DNA of 64,000 bases from Mycolicibacterium sp. CBMA 247. GTDB taxonomy: Bacteria; Actinomycetota; Actinomycetes; Mycobacteriales; Mycobacteriaceae. Below, piece by piece: positions 8,771 to 17,326 of the stretch. The stretch's first letter is position 1. The number at the start of each line of letters is the position of its first letter. The DNA is taken from the NCBI RefSeq assembly GCF_009729095.1, contig NZ_VTGX01000002.1, positions 1,054,001-1,118,000 of the forward strand, written 5' to 3'. The position numbers were made by a program, and so were the translations under genes. The notes beneath the pieces are model-generated. The model was not told the DNA's origin. It saw only the letters and a list, made by a program, of their open reading frames with translations, and searched no databases.

Positions 8771-9432
8771 ACATCGGTGCCCAGCTCGGTGAAATCGCCT
8801 CGCGCGGAGGGTTCTTCGGTATCACCGTCGGCGGGGACCCGACCGGCTGGATTCCGGTACAGCGCTGCTATGACGGGGGTTGCGTCGACCTGGTCGGCGC
8901 GACCGCCGCACGATACGACACGACGGATCTGCGCATCGGTGCATCCCTGGTCCAGTTCAGTCATGCATCGCGGTTGTGGTCGCCGCTGCTGGCCTGTGCG
9001 CTGCAATACGGTGTGCTGCCCGATCTGACCGATCTGCAGCGCCATGCCAGCGGGACCGAACTCAGGTTGCCGGTGCCGTTCGGAGGACCCGTCGACGGCG
9101 GTGGGCCGATGGTGCGGCAGTTGTACCGGCTGGTGATCACCGACCATCTCGAGCCGCTGGCTGCCGGGTTCCGGGTCAAAATGGCGCCACGGCTGCTCTA
9201 CGGCAATGCTGCGGCGGCGTTGGTCGCAGCGGCCCACGATGTGGTCCGGGCTCGACCGGACTTGATTGACGACGTGCTCGGTGTCACCGAATCGCTTTTG
9301 GTCAGCGGTGAACTGGCCGGGACGGGCCACCTGACGGGGTGGGCGTTCCGACGTCGCAGTTGTTGCCTGTACTACCGGGTGCCCGGCGGATCGAATTGTG
9401 GTGATTGCGCACTCACGAGGCCACGCGGGTAG
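8767..9432 (+). CDS. FhuF-like [2Fe-2S] protein, putative ferric-siderophore or corrinoid reductase
   Basis: About 221 residues from GTG 8767, overlapping btuD by 4 bases. The C terminus carries RRSCCLYYR...NCGDCAL, the CC-x(n)-CxxC pattern of FhuF-type ferric iron reductases with a [2Fe-2S] cluster. The rest is a poorly conserved helical domain. Such proteins release iron from siderophores. Placement as the last gene of a cobalamin-riboswitch operon suggests either reduction of an imported corrinoid or that the transporter also handles another metal chelate. The function is inference; the fold assignment is good. Confidence 0.8.
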   Translation: MNIGAQLGEIASRGGFFGITVGGDPTGWIPVQRCYDGGCVDLVGATAARYDTTDLRIGASLVQFSHASRLWSPLLACALQYGVLPDLTDLQRHASGTELRLPVPFGGPVDGGGPMVRQLYRLVITDHLEPLAAGFRVKMAPRLLYGNAAAALVAAAHDVVRARPDLIDDVLGVTESLLVSGELAGTGHLTGWAFRRRSCCLYYRVPGGSNCGDCALTRPRG

Positions 9433-9435
9433 GCA

Positions 9436-10161
9436 TCAGTAGGCGTAAGGGTGCGGCGGCGGATCGATGCGGGAAACGGTCAGTGCGGTCATCGTCGGGA
9501 CCGAGCGTCGGCTCGAATCATTTTGTCCCGCAGGGATCGTGCCCTCCACCTTGATCCAGGTGTTCTCCGGATAGCCCGCCACCGCAGCGGCGCCCGGGCC
9601 GGAGAGACGAATGCTGGCGAGCTGAGCGTCGGCCGCGCAGCAGATGATCACCACCCGGGCCAGGTCGGTGCGATCGCCGTCGCGCATGGTGAACCCGGTG
9701 ACGGTGATTGTGCGGTTGTCGAGGGTGCCCGCGGTGTCCTGTGCAACGCGGATCAGTGCGTCGGGCAGGGAGATCTCCGGGGCCGGGCCGTCGGGTAGCG
9801 GCGGAAACGGTCGCCGCAGCGCATCGGTGGACACTTCGGTCACTTTTGCGGCATCCGGGCGTATCGCCGGGGGCACCACGAAGGCCAGCAGCGCGATCGG
9901 GACGAGCAGCAGCCATGCGACGCCGCGGGAGTGCGGATGATCATGGGGTTCGTCCGTATCGTGCTCGTCGTCCTGGCGGCCGCCGTGCCGGATGTCACGC
10001 ACGATCGCTGCGAGCGCCAGGGCGATGAGCAACACCGCGGTGGCAGCCAGGTACGGCAGCAGCGCCGGCTTGACGTACCGGGTGAATGTGCCGGTGACGG
10101 CGATGATCGCGGTGCTGACCCCGATCAGCAGCAGCAGCGCGTTCTCGGTCTCGCGGCTCAT
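9436..10161 (-). CDS. TIGR03943-family membrane protein (partner of DUF318 permease)
   Basis: 241 residues. Two N-terminal membrane helices, a His/Asp-rich loop (DDEHDTDEPHDHPHSRG) that looks metal-binding, a third helix, then an extracytoplasmic domain ending in MTALTVSRIDPPP. This matches the TIGR03943 family (B. subtilis YcgQ type), usually paired with a DUF318 permease. ATG 10161 overlaps the permease stop (ATGA). The function of the pair is unknown; metal-related roles have been suggested and the His-rich loop fits. The gene is convergent with the FhuF-like gene. Confidence 0.75.
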   Translation of the reverse strand: MSRETENALLLLIGVSTAIIAVTGTFTRYVKPALLPYLAATAVLLIALALAAIVRDIRHGGRQDDEHDTDEPHDHPHSRGVAWLLLVPIALLAFVVPPAIRPDAAKVTEVSTDALRRPFPPLPDGPAPEISLPDALIRVAQDTAGTLDNRTITVTGFTMRDGDRTDLARVVIICCAADAQLASIRLSGPGAAAVAGYPENTWIKVEGTIPAGQNDSSRRSVPTMTALTVSRIDPPPHPYAY

Positions 10162-11159
10162 CGCGGCCCCAGGATCAGCAGGCCGACGCCGGTCGCGACC
10201 AGCGTCGCCACCACGAACGTGGCGGGCGCAAAGCGAATCGCGAACGCCCGGCCGAACATTCCGGCCTGCATCGCGAACAGCTTGATATCGACAGCCGGGC
10301 CGACCACGAGGAACACCAGCCGCGGCAGCAGCGGCAGCATGGTCAGGCTGGCCGCGACGAACGCGTCTGCCTCCGAACACAATGCCAGCACCACCGCCAG
10401 CACCGCCATGGTGATCACCCCGAGCACGAGCTGTCCCGCCAGGTGCTGGTAGACCCAGGCCGGAACCAGCACGTGCAGGGCAGCCGCGGCGGCCGCGCCG
10501 ACGACGAGATAGGCCGCCGCTGACAGGAAGTCGTGGCGCGCGGCTTCGGTGAAGACGGCCCACCGCGAGCCCTCACTGTGGTGGGGCTTGGGCAGGTGGC
10601 GGGTGATCCAATCCGGCGTGCCGAACCGGGCCCAGAGCGCGCCCATGATGAGCGCCGTCAGCAGCGATGCCACACACCGGGCGGCCACCATCTGCGGGTG
10701 ACCGGGGAAGGCGACCGCCGTCGCCACCAACACAACCGGGTTTATCGCCGGTGCCGCGAGCATGAACGTCAGTGCAGCCGCACCCACCGCGCCACCCTGG
10801 GTGCCATCGCCGAAAAGTCGCCGGGCCACCGGCACTGAACCGCATTCGCAGCCGGGCAGCGCCGCACCGCCGACGCCCGCGGCCAGGATTGCCGGGCCGG
10901 TGCGTTGCGGCAGCCACCGGGCCAGTCGGTCGGGCGTTACGAAGACCGCGATCAGCCCGCTGATCACCACGCCGAGCGCCAGAAACGGCAAGGCCTGAAC
11001 GAACACGCCGCAGAACACGGTGGCCGCTGTCGCCACGTCGGGTGTGCCCTCGACGAACGCTCGCAGGGTGTTGCCGGCCAGCGCCAGCGCGATGATTCCG
11101 AAGACGAGAATCTGCATGGAACTCGGCCGCCACCGCGTCACCGCCGGGTTCGACACCAC
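10158..11159 (-). CDS. DUF318/UPF0718 (YraQ-type) permease
   Basis: 333 residues with eight or more membrane segments and the conserved PGCECGSVPVARRLF motif with two cysteines characteristic of DUF318 permeases, plus SEADAFVAASL in the second half. Start GTG 11159; ATG 11117 (MQILVFGI) is a credible alternative. It sits 25 bases after pxpA and overlaps the TIGR03943 gene, making one transcription unit from bluB to TIGR03943. The transported species is unknown. Confidence 0.8.
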   Translation of the reverse strand: MVSNPAVTRWRPSSMQILVFGIIALALAGNTLRAFVEGTPDVATAATVFCGVFVQALPFLALGVVISGLIAVFVTPDRLARWLPQRTGPAILAAGVGGAALPGCECGSVPVARRLFGDGTQGGAVGAAALTFMLAAPAINPVVLVATAVAFPGHPQMVAARCVASLLTALIMGALWARFGTPDWITRHLPKPHHSEGSRWAVFTEAARHDFLSAAAYLVVGAAAAAALHVLVPAWVYQHLAGQLVLGVITMAVLAVVLALCSEADAFVAASLTMLPLLPRLVFLVVGPAVDIKLFAMQAGMFGRAFAIRFAPATFVVATLVATGVGLLILGPR

Positions 11160-11184
11160 GCGGCCATCATGCCAGGCAAACCTG

Positions 11185-11946
11185 TCAGCCGAAGGTGGCC
11201 AGCGTGACCCCTTCGGCTGACAGGCGCTCGCGTACCGCCGTGGCGATCTCTACCGCACCCGGCGAATCACCGTGCACGCAAACGGATTCGACAGTTATCG
11301 GGATGGTCGTCCCGTCGACTGCGCTGACCTGTCCCGCCAGTACCATCGTGGCCACCCGATCGGCGATCTCCAAGGGATTGTGCAGCACCGCCCCAGGTTC
11401 GCGTCGTGACACCAGGGTGCCGTCGGGCCGGTAGGCGCGGTCGGCGAAGGCCTCGGCGACGGTGCGCAGTCCGAGCCTTCCTGCCTCCTCGAAGAACACC
11501 GAACCGGACAAGCCCAACACCGGCAGGCCGGGGTCCACAGCGTGCACGGCGGCCGCCACCGCGGCGGCCTGCTCGCGGTGGCTGACGATGGCGTTGTACA
11601 GCGCGCCATGGGGTTTCACGTAGGTCACGGTGGTGCCGGCGGCATGGGCGATGGCCTGCAACGCGCCGATCTGATAGATCACCTCGGCGGTCAGGTCCTC
11701 GGGAGTGACATCGATGAAGCGCCTGCCGAACCCGGCCAGGTCCCGGTAGCTCACCTGGGCGCCGACCCGCACGTCCCGCGCCGCCGCCTCGCGGCACGTG
11801 CGCAGCAGCAGCGCCGGGTCGCCGGCGTGGAAACCGCAGGCCACGTTGGCACTGGTGACCAGGCCCAGCATGGCCTCGTCGTCACCGAGCTTCCACGCCC
11901 CGAAGCTCTCGCCCAGATCGGCGTTGAGGTCGACGGATGCAGCCAC
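11185..11946 (-). CDS. pxpA: LamB/YcsF family, 5-oxoprolinase subunit A
   Basis: 253 residues with the family N-terminal signature SVDLNADLGESFG, then VACGFHAGDP and VTYVKPHGALYN. PxpA works with PxpB and PxpC in ATP-dependent opening of 5-oxoproline to glutamate. No pxpBC genes are visible here, so the partners must be elsewhere. It lies 9 bases after bluB and 25 bases before the DUF318 permease on the same strand. Confidence 0.9.
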   Translation of the reverse strand: MAASVDLNADLGESFGAWKLGDDEAMLGLVTSANVACGFHAGDPALLLRTCREAAARDVRVGAQVSYRDLAGFGRRFIDVTPEDLTAEVIYQIGALQAIAHAAGTTVTYVKPHGALYNAIVSHREQAAAVAAAVHAVDPGLPVLGLSGSVFFEEAGRLGLRTVAEAFADRAYRPDGTLVSRREPGAVLHNPLEIADRVATMVLAGQVSAVDGTTIPITVESVCVHGDSPGAVEIATAVRERLSAEGVTLATFG

Positions 11947-11955
11947 CCGACCAGC

Positions 11956-12615
11956 CTAGGACGACGCCGCGTCCGGCCAGCCGTTCTCCGACACGAATTC
12001 GGGCAGCGGTCGCCCTACGGTCCAGTGCTCGATCTCCAACACCGGCCGGTCCGGGAACTCGGGCACCGGACCCAGGCACAGGATCGCCACCGGCTCGGCA
12101 TCGTCGGGCATGCCCATCAGCTGCGCGAGCGGGAGCGGCTCGAAGATCGACACCCAGCCCATGCCGAGACCTTCTGCGCGGGCAGCCAGCCACATGTTCT
12201 GGATCGCGCAGGACACCGAGGCCAGGTCCATCTGGGGCAGCGTGCGGCGGCCGAAGATGTGCTGGTCGCGGTGCTCGCCGAGGGCGACGACGAACAGTTC
12301 GGCGCAGTCGAGGATGCCCTCTACCTTCAGGGCAAGGAATTCATCGCCGCGGGCGCCGAGCGCGTCGGCGGTGTGGACGCGTTCCTGGTCGACCAGGGCG
12401 TGGATCTTGCCGCGCAGCGCATCATCGGTGATTCGGATGAACCGCCACGGTTGCATCAGGCCGACGCTCGGCGCCGCGTGGGCGGCCTGCAACAGCCGGC
12501 CGAGGACCTCGGCGGGCACCGTGCTGCCAGGCACGAATCGGCGCATGTCGCGGCGTTCGGTGATGGCCCGGTAGACGGCGCGGCGCTCATCGGGGTTGAA
12601 GGCGTGCTGTGACAC
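11956..12615 (-). CDS. bluB: 5,6-dimethylbenzimidazole synthase BluB
   Basis: 219 residues of the nitroreductase-like flavoprotein fold: ITERRDMRRFVPG at the N terminus (FMN contacts), AAPSVGLMQPWRFIRI and GLGMGWVSIFEP. These are BluB rather than general nitroreductase features. BluB cuts reduced FMN with oxygen to make the lower ligand of cobalamin. It heads a four-gene minus-strand unit and is within 7 kb of the riboswitch transporter, so cobalamin genes are grouped here. Divergent from the methyltransferase across 90 bases. Confidence 0.88.
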   Translation of the reverse strand: MSQHAFNPDERRAVYRAITERRDMRRFVPGSTVPAEVLGRLLQAAHAAPSVGLMQPWRFIRITDDALRGKIHALVDQERVHTADALGARGDEFLALKVEGILDCAELFVVALGEHRDQHIFGRRTLPQMDLASVSCAIQNMWLAARAEGLGMGWVSIFEPLPLAQLMGMPDDAEPVAILCLGPVPEFPDRPVLEIEHWTVGRPLPEFVSENGWPDAASS

Positions 12616-12705
12616 GGGTCGAGCTTAGGTGGGCCGTCGGGCCTGGCGAACATCGAGCGGCACGGTGGGGCACGCGCACTAGTCCTGTGGTGGCATCATG
12701 TCGCC

Positions 12706-13533
12706 ATGGGGGTCGATGCCGATGAGGGCGGGCGGTACTTCGCCGCCGATTACGAAGCGACGCAGGAACGGGAGCGTCTGCGGCGGCTTGAATCGATGAG
12801 TGACCAGTCCACAATCCGTGCCATGGAAACCGTCGGGGTGGGGCCTGGCTGGCATTGCCTGGAGGTGGGCGCGGGCGGGGGTTCGGTGGCGCGATGGCTC
12901 GGTGGGCGCGTCGGGCCCACCGGCCGTGTCGTCGCCGCCGACCTGGATCCCAGGTTCCTCGACGGCCTGCCTGCGCTGGGAATCGAGGTGCGTCGCTGCG
13001 ATATCACGCGCGACGAGATCGAGCCGGATGCATACGACCTCGTGCACTGTCGCACGATGGTGTTGCACATGGTCGACCCGCCCGCGGTGCTGAGCCGCAT
13101 GGCGGCAGCCGTACGACCGGGGGGATGGCTGGTGGTCGAGGAGCCCGATTACAGCACGGTGCAATCACTTACCCCCGATCACCCGGCGACATCGGGTTTT
13201 CACTCCTATCTGCGCGCACTACACGAGTTCCTGGCTGCGTCGAAGGTGATGGAGCTGCACTACGGCGCGCAGCTGCCGATACACGTCGACGAGCTGGGGC
13301 TCGAGGGGGCCGGCAATACCGCCACCTTCAGTGTGGAGCGGGGTGGAAGCGTGAAGTCCGGGTTCCTGATGGAGACCTTCCAGCAGGTCGACGACGTCAT
13401 GGTCTCCAACGGGGTCGCCACAGAATCGGAGGTGGCTCTGGCGCGACGCGCCATGACCGACCCGGCATTCGTCTACCGCTCGCCGGCGATGGTCGCGGTG
13501 TGGGGCCGCAAGCCGGTCAGTGCGTGTGGGTGA
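12706..13533 (+). CDS. class I SAM-dependent methyltransferase
   Basis: 275 residues with a Rossmann methyltransferase core: motif [20 protein letters not shown] near residue 48, then [31 protein letters not shown] and a LVVEEPDYS strand. This is the UbiE/small-molecule methyltransferase type. The substrate is unknown. No operon partner; the last 17 bases overlap the convergent COG0523 gene. Confidence 0.8.
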   Translation: MGVDADEGGRYFAADYEATQERERLRRLESMSDQSTIRAMETVGVGPGWHCLEVGAGGGSVARWLGGRVGPTGRVVAADLDPRFLDGLPALGIEVRRCDITRDEIEPDAYDLVHCRTMVLHMVDPPAVLSRMAAAVRPGGWLVVEEPDYSTVQSLTPDHPATSGFHSYLRALHEFLAASKVMELHYGAQLPIHVDELGLEGAGNTATFSVERGGSVKSGFLMETFQQVDDVMVSNGVATESEVALARRAMTDPAFVYRSPAMVAVWGRKPVSACG

Positions 13534-14647
13534 CGTTCCAGGCCGGTAGCGGATCGGGATAGCCGAGCCAGGCCCGCTCCCCCTCGGCCAGTTCGGCGTC
13601 GGTCAGCAGCGCCGCGCGCAGCAGCGCATCGAGTGCCTCGCGGTCGATGCGGATTCCGATGAACACGATTTCCTGACCGGGCTCGATCTCGGTGGACGAC
13701 CAGAACTGGGCCGGCTCGATCACCAGATTCGGGCCGGCCTGTGACCAGATCGCCGCGATCGACGGCCGGCTGGCGATCCAGCAGAACCCCTTGCTGCGCA
13801 GCAGGCCCCGGACGTCGGCCAGCGCTTCGGCGAGGCGGCGCGGATGAAATGGGCGATCGGCACGGAAGGTCATCGAACCGATGCCGTACTCCTCGGTCTC
13901 GGGCGTATGACCGTTCGCGAGCTCCTCGTCCCAGCCCCGCGTCTCGGCTGCGGCGATCGGGTCGAACCGGCCGGTGTCGAGGACCTGGCCGAGGTCGACC
14001 ACGCCGTGCGCGGTGTGCAGCAGTCGTGCGGTCGGGTTGAGCCTGCGGACCACCGCCTCGACGGCGCCGAGCCGTTCGCCGCTGACCAGATCGGTCTTGT
14101 TGAGCAGGATGACGTCGGCGAACTCCACCTGGTCGACCAGCAGATCGGCCACGTTGCGGCCGTCGCCGGGTCCCGCGGTCATCTCACGCTCGGTCAGCGC
14201 GTCGCCGCGGACCACCTCGGTCAGGAAGGTCGAGGTATCCACCACGGTCACCAGCGTGTCCAGCCGGGCCAGCTCACCGAGCCGAAAGCCGTCCTCGAAC
14301 TCCCAGCTGAAGGTGGCCGCCACCGGCATGGGCTCGGAGATACCGGTCGATTCGATTACCAGCTGGTCGAACCGGCCCTGCCGGGCCAGCGCGCCGACCG
14401 CCTCCACCAGGTCCTCGCGCAGGGTGCAGCAGATACAGCCGTTGGTCAGCTCGACGAGCTTCTCCTCGGTTCGGTCGAGGTGCCCTTGCCCGGCGATGAG
14501 TGCGGCATCGATGTTGACCTCGCTCATGTCGTTGACGATCACCGCCACGCGCCTGCCTTCGCGGTTCGCCAGGATGTGGTTCAGAAGAGTGGTCTTCCCG
14601 GCGCCGAGGAAGCCGGAGAGGACGGTGACGGGCAGCAGGTCGGGCAT
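13517..14647 (-). CDS. COG0523 (CobW/ZigA-type) GTPase, putative zinc metallochaperone
   Basis: 376 residues with an intact Walker A (GFLGAGKT, residues 12-19), the metal-binding CICC motif at 71-74, VESTGISEP (Walker B region), NKTD, a CobW C-terminal domain ([12 protein letters not shown]) and a terminal HTH tail. Unlike its degenerate paralogue at 3.6-4.8 kb, everything needed for GTP hydrolysis and metal transfer is present. ATG 14647 has AAGGAG at good spacing. A Zur-like box lies just upstream and znuA is divergent, so it should be induced under zinc shortage and deliver zinc to client enzymes. Confidence 0.88.
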   Translation of the reverse strand: MPDLLPVTVLSGFLGAGKTTLLNHILANREGRRVAVIVNDMSEVNIDAALIAGQGHLDRTEEKLVELTNGCICCTLREDLVEAVGALARQGRFDQLVIESTGISEPMPVAATFSWEFEDGFRLGELARLDTLVTVVDTSTFLTEVVRGDALTEREMTAGPGDGRNVADLLVDQVEFADVILLNKTDLVSGERLGAVEAVVRRLNPTARLLHTAHGVVDLGQVLDTGRFDPIAAAETRGWDEELANGHTPETEEYGIGSMTFRADRPFHPRRLAEALADVRGLLRSKGFCWIASRPSIAAIWSQAGPNLVIEPAQFWSSTEIEPGQEIVFIGIRIDREALDALLRAALLTDAELAEGERAWLGYPDPLPAWNVTHTH

Positions 14648-14659
14648 CGCACTCCTTAA

Positions 14660-14674
14660 TGACAATGATTTTCA
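14660..14674. promoter_or_regulatory. Zur-like operator in front of the COG0523 gene
   Basis: TGACAATGATTTTCA (reverse complement TGAAAATCATTGTCA) is a 7-1-7 palindrome close to the mycobacterial Zur motif. It lies 13 bases upstream of ATG 14647, within reach of the promoter or start of transcription of the GTPase gene. Confidence 0.78.
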
Positions 14675-14705
14675 ATAAGTCATCATCCGGATGTGCATTG
14701 GTTAA

Positions 14706-14729
14706 TGCAAACGGTTATCGTTATCGCCG
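14706..14729. promoter_or_regulatory. Zur-like operator in front of znuA
   Basis: TGCAAACGGTTATCG plus the following TTATCGCC matches 19 of 24 positions of the box at 4807-4830. It reaches the first base of the preferred znuA start (GTG 14729), so a bound repressor would cover the transcription start of a leaderless or short-leader message. Confidence 0.72.
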
Positions 14730-15658
14730 TGCCTCTGTCTCCCCTGAATCTCCGCGTGATGGCCTCCGGCCTGCTGCTGGTCACCCCGTTCGCCCTCGGC
14801 GCCTGCGGTTCCGGTGAATCCACCGACGCCCAATCATCTGGGAACTGCCCGGTCGCGCCGGTCAATGTGGTGGTCAGCGTCGACCAGTGGGGAGACATCG
14901 TGTCCGCGCTGGGCGGTGACTGCGCGAAGGTGACCACAGTGGTCAGCGGGTCGTCGGTCGATCCGCACGACTTCGAGCCCGCCCCCGCGGACGCGGCCAA
15001 GTTCCAGGGCGCCCAACTGATCGTCATCAACGGCGGGCACTACGACGAGTGGGCTTCCAAGCTGGCCCAGAGCACGGCGCCGAACGCCATTGTGATCTCA
15101 GCCGTCGGACAGTCCGATGAGGGCTCGGCCAACCCGCACGCCTGGTACAACCCCGCCGCGGTGACCGGCGTCGCCGATACTCTGACCGAGGAACTGGGGC
15201 AATTGGCTCCCCAGGCACGGGATTACTTTGTGCAGCGCCGCAGCGAGTTCGCCACCTCGATGCAGCCCTACCAGCAGCTGATCGCCGACATCAAGACCAA
15301 GGCCGGCGGAAAGCGCTACGCCGCGACCGAAGCGGTGTTCGACGACATGGCGGCCGCGGTCGGCCTGGTCAATCAGACACCCGCGGGCTATCAGGCGGCC
15401 TCGTCCAACCACGCCGATCCGTCACCGGCCGACCTGGACGCATTCCTGCGCCTCCTCGCCGACCACGGGGTCGACGTACTGATCTACAACACCCAGACCG
15501 AGGGTTCGGTGCCCAGCCAGATCCGGTCCGCGGCCGAGCGTGCCGGGGTTCCGGTGGTCGATGTCACCGAAACGGTGGCGCCGGGAGCGGATTCGTTCGA
15601 GGCTTGGCAGGTGGACCAACTCAATGCGCTGGCCAAAGCCCTTCACATCCAACCGTGA
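14729..15658 (+). CDS. znuA: zinc ABC transporter substrate-binding lipoprotein
   Basis: 309 residues. GTG 14729 is preferred because the earlier ATGs lie before or inside the Zur-like box. It gives a clean lipoprotein signal (LRVMASGLLLVTPFALGAC, lipobox ALGAC). The cluster A-1 binding fold shows metal-ligand candidates at SSVDPHDFEP, NGGHYDEW, SANPHAWYNP and SSNHADPS. It captures zinc outside the membrane and passes it to ZnuB. Its stop overlaps the znuC start (GTGA). Confidence 0.9.
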   Translation: MPLSPLNLRVMASGLLLVTPFALGACGSGESTDAQSSGNCPVAPVNVVVSVDQWGDIVSALGGDCAKVTTVVSGSSVDPHDFEPAPADAAKFQGAQLIVINGGHYDEWASKLAQSTAPNAIVISAVGQSDEGSANPHAWYNPAAVTGVADTLTEELGQLAPQARDYFVQRRSEFATSMQPYQQLIADIKTKAGGKRYAATEAVFDDMAAAVGLVNQTPAGYQAASSNHADPSPADLDAFLRLLADHGVDVLIYNTQTEGSVPSQIRSAAERAGVPVVDVTETVAPGADSFEAWQVDQLNALAKALHIQP

Positions 15659-16449
15659 ATCCAGAGCTAGTGTCATCGGACACCGCCCAGCCGCCCGCCC
15701 TCGTCTTCGACGATGTCAGTGCGGTGCGCGGGGGACGGCTGATCTGGTCGGAGGGCACCTTCGAGATCCCGACCGGTGGCATCGTCGCCGTGATCGGCTC
15801 GAACGGATCGGGCAAGTCCACGATGTTGCAGGTCGTGCTGGGCCTGTTGCCTGCGGCCTCGGGCTCGGTGCGGGTGCTCGGTGGCGAGCCGGGTGAACAC
15901 AACGACCTGATCGGCTACGTCCCCCAGGACTATGTCGCGGGTGCGGGGGAGGCCATCCGGGCCCGCGGGGCGGTGACCCTGGGGCTCACCGGGCGGCGAT
16001 GGGGTTTCACCCGTACCTCTCGCGCGGAGAAGGCCCGGGTCGACGAGGCATTGGCGTGGGTCGAGGCCACCGCGTTCGCCGACATGCGGGTGTCGGAACT
16101 GTCCGGCGGTCAGCGTCAGCGCATCGCCTTGGCCAATGCCCTTGTCGGACATCCGAAGATGCTCATCCTCGACGAACCGTTGGCCGCGCTCGACCTGCGA
16201 AACCAGCACGAGATCGTGCAGCTGCTGGCCCGGCTCAACAACGACCTGGGCGTGACGATTCTCGTTGTCGCCCATGACCTCAACCCTCTGCTCAGCGTGC
16301 TCGACAGCGCCATCTATCTGCTGGACGGGCACGCACACCACGCTGCCATCGACGAGGTGGTGGATGCCGATCTGCTGACCCACCTGTACGGCACCAAGGT
16401 GCAGGTGGCCAACACACCCCTGGGACAGATGTACATGAGGAGCGTGTGA
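15655..16449 (+). CDS. znuC: zinc ABC transporter ATPase
   Basis: 264 residues from GTG 15655. Walker A GSNGSGKST, signature LSGGQRQR, Walker B MLILDEPLAALD and H-loop (VAHDLNPLL) are intact. A His-rich C-terminal stretch (DGHAHHAAIDE) is common in zinc-type ATPases. It overlaps znuA by 4 bases and znuB by 1 base. Confidence 0.92.
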   Translation: MNPELVSSDTAQPPALVFDDVSAVRGGRLIWSEGTFEIPTGGIVAVIGSNGSGKSTMLQVVLGLLPAASGSVRVLGGEPGEHNDLIGYVPQDYVAGAGEAIRARGAVTLGLTGRRWGFTRTSRAEKARVDEALAWVEATAFADMRVSELSGGQRQRIALANALVGHPKMLILDEPLAALDLRNQHEIVQLLARLNNDLGVTILVVAHDLNPLLSVLDSAIYLLDGHAHHAAIDEVVDADLLTHLYGTKVQVANTPLGQMYMRSV

Positions 16450-17315
16450 TGTCGGCGAGTCTGCAGGCTGCGGGCACGTTCGCGATGGGCTACCAGCACA
16501 ACTGGTGGCAGATCCTGACCTCGGCCTTCATGCGCAACGCGTTGATCGGCGGCACCCTCGTGGCACTGGCTGCCGGGTTGATCGGCTACTTCGTCATCGT
16601 GCGCAACACCGCATTCGCCGCGCACGCGCTGGCCCACATCGGTCTGCCCGGGGCCACCGGCGCCGCACTGCTCGGGCTGCCGGTCGGGCTGGGGCTCGGG
16701 GCGTTCTGCGTCGGCGGAGCCCTGGTCATCGGGGCACTGGGCAGCCGAGCCCACGACCGCGAGGTGGCCACCGGCACCGTGCTGGCCCTGGCCAGCGGGT
16801 TCGGTCTGTTCTTCAACTCGCTGGCCACCAAGAATTCGTCCACGCTGACCAACGTGTTGTTCGGCAACCTGCTGGCCATCACCCATCAGCAGCTGCTGAC
16901 CTTCACCGTGCTGCTGGTGTTGTTGGCCGCCGCGGTCGTATTCGTCTTCCGCCCATTGCTGTTCGCCTCGGTCAACGCGCAGGTGGCCGAGGCCAAAGGC
17001 GTGCCGGTGCGCGCGTTGTCGGTGCTGTTCATGGTTCTGCTGGGGATCGCGGTGACGATGGCGGTGCTGGCCGTGGGCACACTGCTGCTGTTCGCGCTCG
17101 TCGTCACCCCGGCGGCGACGGCAATCATGGTGACGGCGCGGCCGATTGCCGCGATGGCGATCTCGACCGGGATCAGCGTGGTGTCGGTGTGGGCGGGTTT
17201 GGCGGTGTCCGCGATTTTCAACATGCCGCCGAGCTTCGTGATCGTCACGATTGCCTGTGGGTGCTGGCTGACGGTGTGGACGGTTGACCGGGTGAGGAAT
17301 TCGACGATCCACTAG
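16449..17315 (+). CDS. znuB: zinc ABC transporter permease
   Basis: 288 residues, ABC-3 permease family, about eight membrane segments. AFAAHALAHIGLPGATGAAL and VNAQVAEAKGVPVRALSVL are typical ZnuB/TroC blocks. ATG 16449 overlaps the znuC stop (TGATG); GTG 16446 is an alternative. It completes the ZnuABC importer under the Zur-like box at 14.7 kb. Confidence 0.92.
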   Translation: MSASLQAAGTFAMGYQHNWWQILTSAFMRNALIGGTLVALAAGLIGYFVIVRNTAFAAHALAHIGLPGATGAALLGLPVGLGLGAFCVGGALVIGALGSRAHDREVATGTVLALASGFGLFFNSLATKNSSTLTNVLFGNLLAITHQQLLTFTVLLVLLAAAVVFVFRPLLFASVNAQVAEAKGVPVRALSVLFMVLLGIAVTMAVLAVGTLLLFALVVTPAATAIMVTARPIAAMAISTGISVVSVWAGLAVSAIFNMPPSFVIVTIACGCWLTVWTVDRVRNSTIH

Positions 17316-17326
17316 CCTCAGACAGC

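Noticed and set aside
14693..14728. Earlier ATG starts for znuA
   Set aside because: They lie before or inside the Zur-like box and add residues in front of a complete lipoprotein signal peptide. GTG 14729 is the better start.
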